From: Calditrichota bacterium
GTDB lineage: Bacteria; Electryoneota; RPQS01
DNA length: 64,000 nt
NCBI GenBank assembly: GCA_020637395.1
Contig: JACJWA010000001.1
Location: 930,001 to 994,000 of the forward strand
Reading direction: 5' to 3'
Shown: piece after piece, positions 17,189 through 25,214 of the stretch
Position numbering within the stretch: position 1 is the first letter of the stretch
How the letters are laid out: each line of letters opens with the position of its first letter
Translations under genes and position numbers: made by a program
Notes under the pieces: generated by a model
The model's database searches: none
What the model saw: the letters and a program-made list of their open reading frames with translations, nothing else
Told to the model about the DNA's origin: nothing

Positions 17189-18190
17189 ATGCCCCAGGCT
17201 TATGTAAACATTGGGATCGTCAACTACAATACTCGGGATGCTCTCGCCAGCTGCCTGAGTGGATTGCAACGAGTTTCTGACGAAGCCCATTTGACCGTTA
17301 CGGTCGTGGACAATGCATCCTCCGATGGTAGCGCGGAGATGGTGAGAGCTCAGTTTCCTGACGTAAGGCTTGTACCCAACGACTACAACGCGGGATTTGC
17401 CAAGGGAATCAATCAGGCCTTTGCCCACTGTGATGCGCCATTCTTCTTCATCCTTAACCCGGACACATGGGTCGGGCGGGGAGCGATTGCGAAGCTCCTG
17501 AAAGAGTTTGAAGCGCACGGGAGTTGCGCAGTTGCGGGAGCGCAACTGACCTGCTTTGCGGGAGAACGGGTGCCCAGTGTACTCGCAGCCCCAACATTGT
17601 TCAAGGAGTTCTGGAACCTTCTTCCGGAGGTCAAGGCCCTGCTCTTTCCGAGGCGCGCGGTCAGGCTGGTGCAGTATCTGAGATCTGCAAATCGAAATCA
17701 GTCAACTTCCGTGAAAATAGCGAGTGGAGCGGCCTTCATGGTACGAAGCTCAGTTTTCCGGAGTCTCGGTGGGTTTGACGAGCGATTCTACCTCTACCAC
17801 GAGGAAGTGGATTTCTGCCTTCGAGCACTCGCCGAGGGCCATACCGTCCGTTTTGTACCGGGAGCGCAGGTTCTGCACCACGATGCCCTCGCCAGCGGCT
17901 TTCGCGCGAACAGCCTGCCGGGAGAGCCAGTCTTGGGGTGGCGGACCATGGGGAAATGGCTTCTGTTCGCGAAGCACGATTCCGCAAGCAAACGCCGCAG
18001 ATTCGCACGACTTGCCGGGATTATGCTGCGTCTCAGGGCCGGGTGGTACGACTGGGTGTCCAGATTCACCTTGGCGGGGAGGGACCAGATGCGCCGCCGG
18101 GCCACGGAATACAGACAGGTTGCGGCCCGACTGGAGGGCCGGGAATACCTCCAGAATGTCGCCCGGAACCCCGAAGTTTCACAAAGCTAA
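17189..18190 (+). CDS. Family 2 glycosyltransferase (rhamnosyltransferase-like)
   Basis: 333 residues with the GT-A fold of family 2: VNIGIVNYNTRDALASCL at the start, VTVVDNASSDGS (nucleotide-binding Asp), FFFILNPDTWV (the DxD-like motif) and the acceptor-side GGFDERFYLYHEEVDFCLR, which is typical of WbbL-like transferases. It should add a sugar to an envelope glycan using an NDP-sugar; donor and acceptor are unknown. The gene stands alone between a terminator and the EF-G-like unit, and appears to be read from a leaderless transcript. Confidence 0.92.
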   Translation: MPQAYVNIGIVNYNTRDALASCLSGLQRVSDEAHLTVTVVDNASSDGSAEMVRAQFPDVRLVPNDYNAGFAKGINQAFAHCDAPFFFILNPDTWVGRGAIAKLLKEFEAHGSCAVAGAQLTCFAGERVPSVLAAPTLFKEFWNLLPEVKALLFPRRAVRLVQYLRSANRNQSTSVKIASGAAFMVRSSVFRSLGGFDERFYLYHEEVDFCLRALAEGHTVRFVPGAQVLHHDALASGFRANSLPGEPVLGWRTMGKWLLFAKHDSASKRRRFARLAGIMLRLRAGWYDWVSRFTLAGRDQMRRRATEYRQVAARLEGREYLQNVARNPEVSQS

Positions 18191-18219
18191 ACACAAGTTC
18201 TGAAAAAACTTCGGTTCCC

Positions 18220-18248
18220 TTGACTCTTTTCGTGGGATACCGTATTTT
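18220..18248 (+). promoter_or_regulatory. Predicted promoter of the EF-G-like/HIT/macro unit
   Basis: TTGACT (18220-18225), 17-base spacer, TATTTT (18243-18248). Transcription would start near 18254, at the foot of a nine-base-pair inverted repeat. Confidence 0.65.
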
Positions 18249-18252
18249 CTTA

Positions 18253-18276
18253 GCAGGCTCCTTATCAGGAGCCTGC
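18253..18276 (+). promoter_or_regulatory. Inverted repeat at the predicted mRNA 5' end
   Basis: GCAGGCTCC (18253-18261) and GGAGCCTGC (18268-18276) flank a six-base loop. It begins at the predicted transcription start of the EF-G-like gene. It may be a 5' stabilising hairpin or an operator; it could also end the upstream glycosyltransferase transcript, though a T-run is lacking (ACTTTATTC follows). Confidence 0.6.
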
Positions 18277-18315
18277 ACTTTATTCATTCTATATCGTTCG
18301 GATTGGAGGCATTGG

Positions 18316-20400
18316 GTGACGCAAGCAAGCACGGAGAAGATTCGCAACATTGGATTGTTTGGCCACGGCCACTGTGGCAAGACTATTCTGGCCGAGGCCA
18401 TGTTGCTCAATATGGGAGTTATTCATCGCCTGGGGAGTATTGAAGCCGGGACGACCGTCTCTGACTACACAAAGGAAGAGATTGAACGCCAGATGTCCGT
18501 GCAGGTAAGCCTGATGCAGGGCGAGTATCACGATCACTTTTTTAACATCGTGGATGCGCCCGGGTTTGCTGATTTTATCGGAGATATGGTTTCGGCCCTG
18601 CGTGCGGTTGACATTGCGGTTCTGCCCGTGGACGGCACCTCCGGTCATGACATTGGCCACACGGTTGCCTATGAGTCCGGTGAGAAGTTTGGTCTGCCGC
18701 GGGCGTTCTTTGTTACCAAGCTGGACAAGGAACACACCAAGTGGCAGGAAATCGTAGAACAGCTGACAGAGGATTTCGGCAAGAAGGTGCAGCCCGTGCA
18801 CTTCCCGATCAATCCCGGCCCTGACTTTGATACCGTGGCCAGCGGGTTGACGTTGAAATCCTATCGCTATATGCGCGACGGTTCGGGGAAAGTCGAAGAA
18901 CTTCCGCTTGAAGGCGAGGCGAAGGAGAAGGCGCTCGAAATGCGCGCCAAGCTCATGGAAGTCGCAGCTGAGGCGGATGACGAGCTGATTGAGATCTATT
19001 TCGAGAAAGGCGAGCTGAGCGAAGAACAGTTTGTCGCGGGTCTGAAGAAAGGTTTTGCTACCGGCAAGCTTGTTCCTGTCTTGTGTGGTTCAGGACTCGG
19101 AAACATCGGCGTCAGCCGATTGCTGGAGTTTCTGATCCACGAAGGCCCCTCGCCGCACGACCGTACCTCGATTGTCGCGGAAACCGGTAGCGGCGCTCTG
19201 GAAGAAATCCATGAAGACGAATCCGCACCGACCTGCGCGCTGGTCTATAAGACCATCACGGAGCCGCACGTCGGTGACCTTTGCTATGTGCGCGTCTTTG
19301 CCGGCAAGCTCGAGCCGGGTGGGGAAGTTCTCAACACGCACTCCGGGCAAATGGAGAAGATTGGTCAGCTGTTCCACGTGGATGGCAAGACGCGTGAATC
19401 CGCCACGAAACTTGTTGCAGGCGACTTGGGAGCGATGGTCAAGCTCAAGGCCACTCACACCGGCGACACTTTGTCCGACAAAGCAAAGGGCTACAAGCTG
19501 CCCAGAATTCAGTTCCCCGCCCCAGTGCTCGAAATGGCCGTTGCTCCGAAAACCAAGGGCGAAGAAGACAAAGTCGCGACCGGTTTGCATCAACTGCAAA
19601 TCGAAGATCCGAGCTTCAATGCGGAACATATGCCCGAGTTGGGACAGTTGGTGATTCGCGGATATGGAGATCTTCAGTTTGCAAGCATCCTGTCGCACTT
19701 GAAAGACCGCTTCCATGTGGATGCCGAGCTTATTGAGCCTAAGGTTCCCTATCGCGAGACCATTCGCGGAAGCTCGGATGCGGAAGGCAAGCACAAGAAA
19801 CAGTCCGGCGGGCGTGGACAGTTCGGCGTTTGCAATCTCAAACTTGAAGCTCAGCCTCGCGGTGCGGGTTATGAATTCGTGGACGCGATTGTTGGCGGTG
19901 CGATTCCCGGAAAGTTCATTCCCGCGATTGACAAGGGAATTCAGGAAACCATGATTCGCGGCGTCATTGCGGGGTATCCCGTCGTGGACGTCAAAGTGAC
20001 CGTGTTCGACGGCAAGTATCATGACGTGGACTCTTCGGAACTCGCGTTCAAGATCGCCGGACGAAACGGTTTCAAGGCCGCATTCAAGAAGTGCAAGCCG
20101 TTGATGCTTGAACCCGTCTATGATCTGGTGGTGCGTGTGCCCGAAGAATTCATGGGCGACGTGATGGGTGACTTGTCCAGTCGGCGCGGAAAGATACAGG
20201 GCATGGAAGGCGAAGGCCGCTACCAAGTGATCAAGGCGCGAGTTCCGCAGAAGGAGCTTTATCGCTATTCCACTTCTTTGCGATCGATGACGCAGGGCCG
20301 GGGCATGCATTCGCAAGCCTTCGCGGACTACGAAATCGTGCCGCCGGAAATTCAGGACAAGATCATCGCGGAGTTTGTCGAAGAGCAGGAAGAGGATTGA
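18316..20400 (+). CDS. Elongation factor G-like GTPase (EF-G paralogue)
   Basis: 694 residues, GTG start with GGAGG six bases upstream. The domain order is that of EF-G: P-loop GHGHCGKT, switch TTVSDYTKEEIERQMS, switch II DAPGFADF, domain IV GGRGQFGVC, and the C-terminal domain with LSSRRGKIQGME. Two signature residues differ from canonical EF-G: the catalytic His of DTPGHVDF is Phe, and NKxD reads TKLD. This matches the EF-G-like paralogue group (for example Thermus EF-G-2, mycobacterial FusA2), whose role is unsettled, rather than the main translocase. It is followed by HIT and macro-domain genes in one transcription unit. Confidence 0.92.
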   Translation: MTQASTEKIRNIGLFGHGHCGKTILAEAMLLNMGVIHRLGSIEAGTTVSDYTKEEIERQMSVQVSLMQGEYHDHFFNIVDAPGFADFIGDMVSALRAVDIAVLPVDGTSGHDIGHTVAYESGEKFGLPRAFFVTKLDKEHTKWQEIVEQLTEDFGKKVQPVHFPINPGPDFDTVASGLTLKSYRYMRDGSGKVEELPLEGEAKEKALEMRAKLMEVAAEADDELIEIYFEKGELSEEQFVAGLKKGFATGKLVPVLCGSGLGNIGVSRLLEFLIHEGPSPHDRTSIVAETGSGALEEIHEDESAPTCALVYKTITEPHVGDLCYVRVFAGKLEPGGEVLNTHSGQMEKIGQLFHVDGKTRESATKLVAGDLGAMVKLKATHTGDTLSDKAKGYKLPRIQFPAPVLEMAVAPKTKGEEDKVATGLHQLQIEDPSFNAEHMPELGQLVIRGYGDLQFASILSHLKDRFHVDAELIEPKVPYRETIRGSSDAEGKHKKQSGGRGQFGVCNLKLEAQPRGAGYEFVDAIVGGAIPGKFIPAIDKGIQETMIRGVIAGYPVVDVKVTVFDGKYHDVDSSELAFKIAGRNGFKAAFKKCKPLMLEPVYDLVVRVPEEFMGDVMGDLSSRRGKIQGMEGEGRYQVIKARVPQKELYRYSTSLRSMTQGRGMHSQAFADYEIVPPEIQDKIIAEFVEEQEED

Positions 20401-20404
20401 TTCC

Positions 20405-20905
20405 TTGGATCGCCTCTGGGCACCCTGGCGCATGAACTACATTGCTGAAACCGTCAAGCAGGAACAGCCGGAGGGCTGCGTATTCTGCAAGATGCTTGAG
20501 GAGTCTCAGGATGAAAACAACCTGATCCTGCGCAGGGGAAAGTTGTGTTTCATCGTAATGAATCTCTTCCCCTATAACACCGGGCATTTGATGGTGATTC
20601 CGCAGCGGCACACCGGGGACTTCGGTTCCCTATCGCCCGACGAACACCAGGAGCTGGGGCGCCTGCTGGACGTTTCGAGACTCATTCTCAACGAGTGCTT
20701 TACGCCGCATGGCTTCAACATCGGCATGAATATCGGTCGTGCCGCTGGCGCCGGAATTCTGGATCATCTCCATTATCACGTCGTTCCCCGCTGGAACGGA
20801 GACTCAAACTTCATGAATGCCGTCGGCGAGACCAAAGTGCTTTCCGAAAGTTTGCCTGAAAGTTTTCGCCGGCTTCGCGATGCCCTAAAGAGACTCGACG
20901 CATGA
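20405..20905 (+). CDS. HIT-family nucleotide hydrolase/phosphorylase
   Basis: 166 residues from TTG 20405, which gives the usual family opening (MDRLWAPWRMNYI); a GAGG lies about 11 bases upstream. An upstream TTG at 20375 inside the EF-G-like gene is less likely. CxxC of a zinc-type HIT protein (CVFC) is near residue 26, followed by VMNLFPYNTGHLMVIP and the histidine triad HLHYHVVPR with catalytic middle His. Relatives cleave Ap4A or AMP-linked substrates. The last four bases overlap the macro-domain gene. Confidence 0.92.
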   Translation: MDRLWAPWRMNYIAETVKQEQPEGCVFCKMLEESQDENNLILRRGKLCFIVMNLFPYNTGHLMVIPQRHTGDFGSLSPDEHQELGRLLDVSRLILNECFTPHGFNIGMNIGRAAGAGILDHLHYHVVPRWNGDSNFMNAVGETKVLSESLPESFRRLRDALKRLDA

Positions 20906-21438
20906 ACTGGGGCCTCGGCGAAATTGACACTTTCGTCGGCGATGTGTGGGAACTTGCCACTGAAGCGATCATCTGCCCGATTCACTGCGAAATGCGCCCC
21001 GCTGGCCAGATCGGCGTGGACCTGCTTCGACGTGCCGGACACGAGATCGAGAAAGAGCTGCTGCGCACGGATCACCTGCCGCGAGGGCAGGTGATCTTGA
21101 CCGATGCGGGCGACCTCGACTGCGCACGATTGATTCACATGGCCGTGACCACGCTGGCCAAGGGGCCGACCGTAGAGGTGCTGAAAGAAGCGCTGCGGAA
21201 CGCCTTGATGATGGCCTACTACAACCAACTGCGCTCGGTGGCCATTCCCGCGGCGTATATTGAACCGGGTGAACTGCTCACCAGCGCAGTCGCGAAGACT
21301 ATGGTGGGAGTTTCGATGGACCACCTTGTCAGAGCACGCTTTCCCGGACGCATTGTGCTCGTCGTCCCGACGGACTACGTGCACAACGTCTTCTTGCAGG
21401 AAATCGAAACGGTTCGCTACGGTGAACCCCTCCGCTAA
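20902..21438 (+). CDS. Divergent macro-domain protein
   Basis: 178 residues: GEIDTFVGDVWELATEAIICPI opens like the ADP-ribose-binding macro fold (GDITELxVDAIVNAAN), and GQIGVDLLRRAGHEIEKEL matches the following GGVxxxIxxAAGxxLxxE helix. The usual NAAN motif is replaced by CPIHCEM, so ligand or activity may differ. C-terminal strands (RIVLVVPTDYVHNVFLQEI) are preserved. ATG overlaps the HIT stop (ATGA). Pairing with a HIT protein suggests a role in processing ADP-ribose or dinucleotide derivatives; this is inference. Confidence 0.78.
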   Translation: MNWGLGEIDTFVGDVWELATEAIICPIHCEMRPAGQIGVDLLRRAGHEIEKELLRTDHLPRGQVILTDAGDLDCARLIHMAVTTLAKGPTVEVLKEALRNALMMAYYNQLRSVAIPAAYIEPGELLTSAVAKTMVGVSMDHLVRARFPGRIVLVVPTDYVHNVFLQEIETVRYGEPLR

Positions 21439-21469
21439 ATTTCATACCTTTCTATTTTCTCCAACTTCA

Positions 21470-21475
21470 TATTCT
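21470..21475 (+). promoter_or_regulatory. -10-like hexamer five bases before sdhC (leaderless start)
   Basis: TATTCT is followed by GACTC and the ATG of sdhC. No ribosome site and no strong -35 is visible. Same spacing as at 17189 and 30584. Confidence 0.45.
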
Positions 21476-21480
21476 GACTC

Positions 21481-22251
21481 ATGGCTTATCCAGTACCTGG
21501 AACGCGAGAACCGTTTCTGGCGACACGCCGGCTTGATGCATGGTGGCTTGCGCCGCTTGCAATGGGCATCTCGTTCATCGTGTTCATCATCTATGCAACT
21601 TGGTCCGCTCTGCACCCGATGGGGGACGATCCGGTCACCTATCATGTGCAGACGAACTACGTATCGCCGTTCTTCTCGCCCGATCTGTCCAAGTTCATTC
21701 CCGGCTTCACATGGTCGCCCGCGCTGCTCATTCTCTGGATTCCCGCAGGTTTCCGTTTGACTTGCTACTATGGACGCAAGGCATATTACCGCTCTTTGAC
21801 GTTTTCGCCGTCGGCTTGTGCGGTGGGCAAAGGTCAACGTGAATACAAAGGCGAACGAGCTCTGCCGTGGATTCTGAACAACCTGCATCGCTACTTCTTG
21901 TACATTATCACGGCGCTGGTGATCTTTCACTGGATCCATTTTTTTGATGCCTTCAGATTCGATGGGCACTTCGGAATGCGGCTGGGTACTCTTGTTGTGG
22001 CGGCGGATACGATCTTTCTAACGTTATACGTGACGAGCTGCCATTCCCTGAGGCATTTGGTCGGGGGGAAGATTGACTGCTATTCGTGTGCTGCCGCCGG
22101 AATGGCGCGGCATCATGCGTGGAAGGGCGTTTCCATTCTCAATGACAAGCACAATCTGTATTTCTGGTTGAGCTTGTTCACGGTTGGTTTCGCCGATCTG
22201 TACATCAGAATGATCTCGTCAGGCTGCTGGCAGGATGTGAGGTTCTTCTAA
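21481..22251 (+). CDS. sdhC: Succinate dehydrogenase/fumarate reductase membrane anchor (cytochrome b type)
   Basis: 256 residues with five likely membrane helices (around residues 22-42, 80-98, 133-152, 162-185 and 225-246). Several His lie in or near helices (LHRYFLYIITALVIFHWIHFF; CHSLRHLVGG), suitable for two b-hemes. No separate sdhD follows, so the quinone-reactive anchor is a single polypeptide, like the type-B/five-helix anchors of epsilonproteobacterial Frd and related FCB enzymes. The assignment rests on topology and on sdhA and sdhB following directly. Its stop and the sdhA ATG share one base. Confidence 0.83.
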   Translation: MAYPVPGTREPFLATRRLDAWWLAPLAMGISFIVFIIYATWSALHPMGDDPVTYHVQTNYVSPFFSPDLSKFIPGFTWSPALLILWIPAGFRLTCYYGRKAYYRSLTFSPSACAVGKGQREYKGERALPWILNNLHRYFLYIITALVIFHWIHFFDAFRFDGHFGMRLGTLVVAADTIFLTLYVTSCHSLRHLVGGKIDCYSCAAAGMARHHAWKGVSILNDKHNLYFWLSLFTVGFADLYIRMISSGCWQDVRFF

Positions 22252-24056
22252 TGGCGCAATATACTACTCACGATTTTGACGTATTGGTCATTGGAGCGGG
22301 CGGCGCCGGGTTGCGCGCAGCGATTGAGTCTGCGGCTTTGGGCGCGAAGACCGCCGTGGTCATGAAATCCTTGCTTGGCAAAGCTCACACGGTTATGGCC
22401 GAAGGCGGCGCTGCCGCAGCGCTGCGCAATGCAGACGATCGCGATTCGTGGGAAACGCATTTCCGCGACACGATGAAGGGTGGAAAGCAGCTCAATTTCT
22501 TCCGCATGGCAGAACTGCATGCTAAAGAAGCTCCGGACCGGATTCGCGAGCTGGAAGAGTGGGGAGCGGTGTTCGACAGAACGCCCAACGGGCTGATCAA
22601 TCAACGGAACTTTGGCGGACACACGTATCCGCGTTTGGCGCATGTCGGTGACAGAACCGGCTTGGAAATGATCCGCACGCTGCAGGACAAGCTTGTGCAT
22701 ATGGCGGCGGAAATCTTCATGGAGACGACCGTCACTCACCTGTTCAAGACAAGTGACAAGATATGCGGCTGCCTGACCTACTCGCGTGTGACGGGTGAGT
22801 TTCATCTGTTTCGCGCGAAGGCGATTGTGCTCGCCACGGGCGGTGGAGGTAAGGCCTTTGCCATCACGTCGAACTCCTGGGAGTACAGCGGTGATGGTCA
22901 GGCGCTTGCGTGGCGCGCCGGTGCCGAACTGATGGACATGGAGTTCATTCAGTTTCATCCGACCGGCATGGTTTGGCCGCTGTCGGTGCGCGGCACTCTT
23001 GTGACGGAAGGCGTGCGCGGCGAAGGCGGCGTGCTTCTGAATAAAGATGGTCGCCGCTTCATGTTCGACTATATCCCCGAAGCATTCAAGAATGACGTCG
23101 CTGCCACGGAAAAAGAGGCCGAGCAGTGGGTGGCGGAAGTTGCCGCCGGAAAGCTTGCCACTGTTCGCCGTCCGCCGGAGCTGCTGACGCGTGACGTGGT
23201 GGCGCGCTCGATTCGTGCGGAAGTTCAGGCCGGACGCGGAAGCCCGCACGGCGGCGCGTTCCTGGATATTGCCACGCGCAGAACTGCCGCCGATATTCAG
23301 CGCAAACTGCCTTCGATGTATCATCAATTCAAGCAGCTCGCAAATGTGGACATCACCAAGGAGCCGATGGAAGTTGGCCCGACGTGCCACTACATGATGG
23401 GCGGCGTGAAAGTTCAGGCGGAGAACGGCATGAGCACGGTCTCCGGATTGTTTGCCGCCGGCGAAGTCGCTGCCGGACTTCACGGAGCAAATCGCTTGGG
23501 TGGAAACTCTCTTTCTGACCTGCTGGTGTTTGGACGCCGGGCAGGGTGGGGGGCCGCCGAATACGCGAAGACTGCCTCCGCGCCCAGCGTAAATGAAGCG
23601 GAAGTTGCGAAAGCGATCGAAGAGAATCTGGCAAGCCTTAGCCGCAAAGGCGGAGAGAATCCGTATGCGGTGCACAAAGACCTGCAAGACATGATGCAGG
23701 ACAATGTCGGTATTGTGCGCACGGAGGACGAATTGAAGCAGGCCCTCGGCGCGCTGGATGAGCTCGAGAAGCGCGTGGATAATGTGTCCGTGGAAGGAGC
23801 CCGTGCCTACAATCCCGGATGGAACCTTGCCATGGATCTGCGCAGCCTGATTGTGATCTCGCGAGCCGTCACTCTGGCGGCGCTCGAGCGGCGCGAAAGC
23901 CGCGGCGGACATTCGCGAATTGACTTCCCAAGCTATGACAAGAAATACTCCAAAGTGAATCACGTCCTATATAATCAGAATGGTCAGATGGCCCTCCGCG
24001 CTGATGCCCTCCCTGAAGTGTCTCCTGAACTGAAACCATTTGTCGAGGAGGCCTAA
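22251..24056 (+). CDS. sdhA: Succinate dehydrogenase/fumarate reductase flavoprotein subunit
   Basis: 601 residues. The FAD-binding opening VIGAGGAGLRAAIESA, the His for covalent FAD attachment in AHTVMAEGG, the GGKAFAITSNS loop, the substrate motif IQFHPTGM, then VTEGVRGEGGVLLNKDGRRFM and CHYMMGGVKV are all present. The subunit oxidises succinate to fumarate (or the reverse) and passes electrons to SdhB. Length is normal. Direction of the reaction cannot be read from sequence. Confidence 0.97.
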   Translation: MAQYTTHDFDVLVIGAGGAGLRAAIESAALGAKTAVVMKSLLGKAHTVMAEGGAAAALRNADDRDSWETHFRDTMKGGKQLNFFRMAELHAKEAPDRIRELEEWGAVFDRTPNGLINQRNFGGHTYPRLAHVGDRTGLEMIRTLQDKLVHMAAEIFMETTVTHLFKTSDKICGCLTYSRVTGEFHLFRAKAIVLATGGGGKAFAITSNSWEYSGDGQALAWRAGAELMDMEFIQFHPTGMVWPLSVRGTLVTEGVRGEGGVLLNKDGRRFMFDYIPEAFKNDVAATEKEAEQWVAEVAAGKLATVRRPPELLTRDVVARSIRAEVQAGRGSPHGGAFLDIATRRTAADIQRKLPSMYHQFKQLANVDITKEPMEVGPTCHYMMGGVKVQAENGMSTVSGLFAAGEVAAGLHGANRLGGNSLSDLLVFGRRAGWGAAEYAKTASAPSVNEAEVAKAIEENLASLSRKGGENPYAVHKDLQDMMQDNVGIVRTEDELKQALGALDELEKRVDNVSVEGARAYNPGWNLAMDLRSLIVISRAVTLAALERRESRGGHSRIDFPSYDKKYSKVNHVLYNQNGQMALRADALPEVSPELKPFVEEA

Positions 24057-24058
24057 TC

Positions 24059-24802
24059 ATGCCGCGTACTGTGAAAATGAAAGTCTTTCGCGGCGAGAAG
24101 GGTGAAGGCGCGATTCACGACTACAACGTGCACATTGACGATGGCATGGTTGTGCTGGACGTCATTCACCGGATTCAAGCGACGCAAGCTCCCGATCTGG
24201 CATGCCGCTGGAACTGCAAGGCCGGGAAGTGCGGCTCATGCTCCGCGGAAGTGAACGGCAAGCCGAGTCTGATGTGCATGACGCGAATGGATTCACTGGA
24301 TCTTGAAAAGCCGATTACGGTCGAACCTCTGATGACCTTCCCGCACGTCCGCGACTTGGTGACGGATGTGTCCTGGAACTACACCGTCAACAAACGGATC
24401 AAACCATTCAAGCCAAAAGCCAAAGAGGCGGACGGCACGCACCGGATGTTCCAATACGAAGTGGACCGCGTGCAGGAATTCCGCAAGTGCATCGAGTGCT
24501 ATCTCTGCCAGACGGTTTGTCATGTGCTGCGTAATCACGGTAAGCATGAAGAGTTTGCGGGCCCACGGTTCATGATTCGCACGGCCTCTTTGGAAATGCA
24601 CCCGTTGGATGTTGAAGACCGTGTGCCGTTCATCAAGGAGGAGGGCGGAATCGGCTTCTGCAACATCACGAAATGCTGCACGGAAGTTTGCCCCGAGCAC
24701 ATTCACATCACGGACAACGGCATCATTCCGATGAAGGAAAGAGTTGCGGACCGCTACTATGATCCGATCAAGATGCTGTTCAGGGTATTGACCGGGAAGT
24801 GA
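24059..24802 (+). CDS. sdhB: Succinate dehydrogenase/fumarate reductase iron-sulfur subunit
   Basis: 247 residues. Cysteines for [2Fe-2S] lie in CRWNCKAGKCGSC and LMCMTR, for [4Fe-4S] in CIECYLCQTVC, and for the third cluster in CNITKCCTEVCP; in known enzymes these carry electrons from FAD to the quinone site. It starts two bases after sdhA and overlaps the YjbQ gene by four bases (GTGA). Confidence 0.97.
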   Translation: MPRTVKMKVFRGEKGEGAIHDYNVHIDDGMVVLDVIHRIQATQAPDLACRWNCKAGKCGSCSAEVNGKPSLMCMTRMDSLDLEKPITVEPLMTFPHVRDLVTDVSWNYTVNKRIKPFKPKAKEADGTHRMFQYEVDRVQEFRKCIECYLCQTVCHVLRNHGKHEEFAGPRFMIRTASLEMHPLDVEDRVPFIKEEGGIGFCNITKCCTEVCPEHIHITDNGIIPMKERVADRYYDPIKMLFRVLTGK

Positions 24803-25209
24803 AGTCGCACACAGAATACTTGACCTTTTCGACGTCGAAGCGCGAAGAGTTTGTGCTGATCACGGAGCAGGTTGCCAAGGCTGTTCGAACGTCCGGTGTG
24901 CGCGAGGGCATGGTTCTTGTCTCGGCCATGCACATCACGGCTGCGGTCTATGTCAATGACGCGGAAGTTGGTTTGATCGAGGACATCAAGGAATGGCTGC
25001 GCGGGCTTGCTCCGGACAAGGATTACCGCCATCATCGCACCGGCGAAGATAACGGCAGCGCACATTTGAAGAATCTTGTTCTGCACCACCAGGTCATTTT
25101 GCCGATCACTAACGGTCAGCTTGATCTCGGACCGTGGCAGCAGGTCTATTATGCCGAATTCGACGGCCAGCGGCGGAAGAGAGTCGTGGTCAAGGTTATG
25201 GGTGAGTAG
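24799..25209 (+). CDS. YjbQ/UPF0047 family protein
   Basis: 136 residues, GTG start overlapping the sdhB stop. The family core is clear: VREGMVLVSAMHITAAVYVND, DIKEWLRGLAP, YRHHRTGEDNGSAHLKN and LDLGPWQQVYYAEFDGQRRKRVVV. Members are trimers with a His-rich metal pocket; E. coli YjbQ can replace thiamine-phosphate synthase weakly, but the physiological role is not settled. Position inside an sdh-to-redox operon is unusual and suggests co-expression, not a shared reaction. Confidence 0.92.
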   Translation: MKSHTEYLTFSTSKREEFVLITEQVAKAVRTSGVREGMVLVSAMHITAAVYVNDAEVGLIEDIKEWLRGLAPDKDYRHHRTGEDNGSAHLKNLVLHHQVILPITNGQLDLGPWQQVYYAEFDGQRRKRVVVKVMGE

Positions 25210-25214
25210 GCGGT

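Noticed and set aside
19090..20433. 447-codon minus-strand frame
   Set aside because: Complement of the EF-G-like gene; no recognisable domain and no ribosome site.
22248..23963. 571-codon minus-strand frame
   Set aside because: It is the complement of sdhA, whose motifs are complete; GC-rich third positions leave the opposite frame open.
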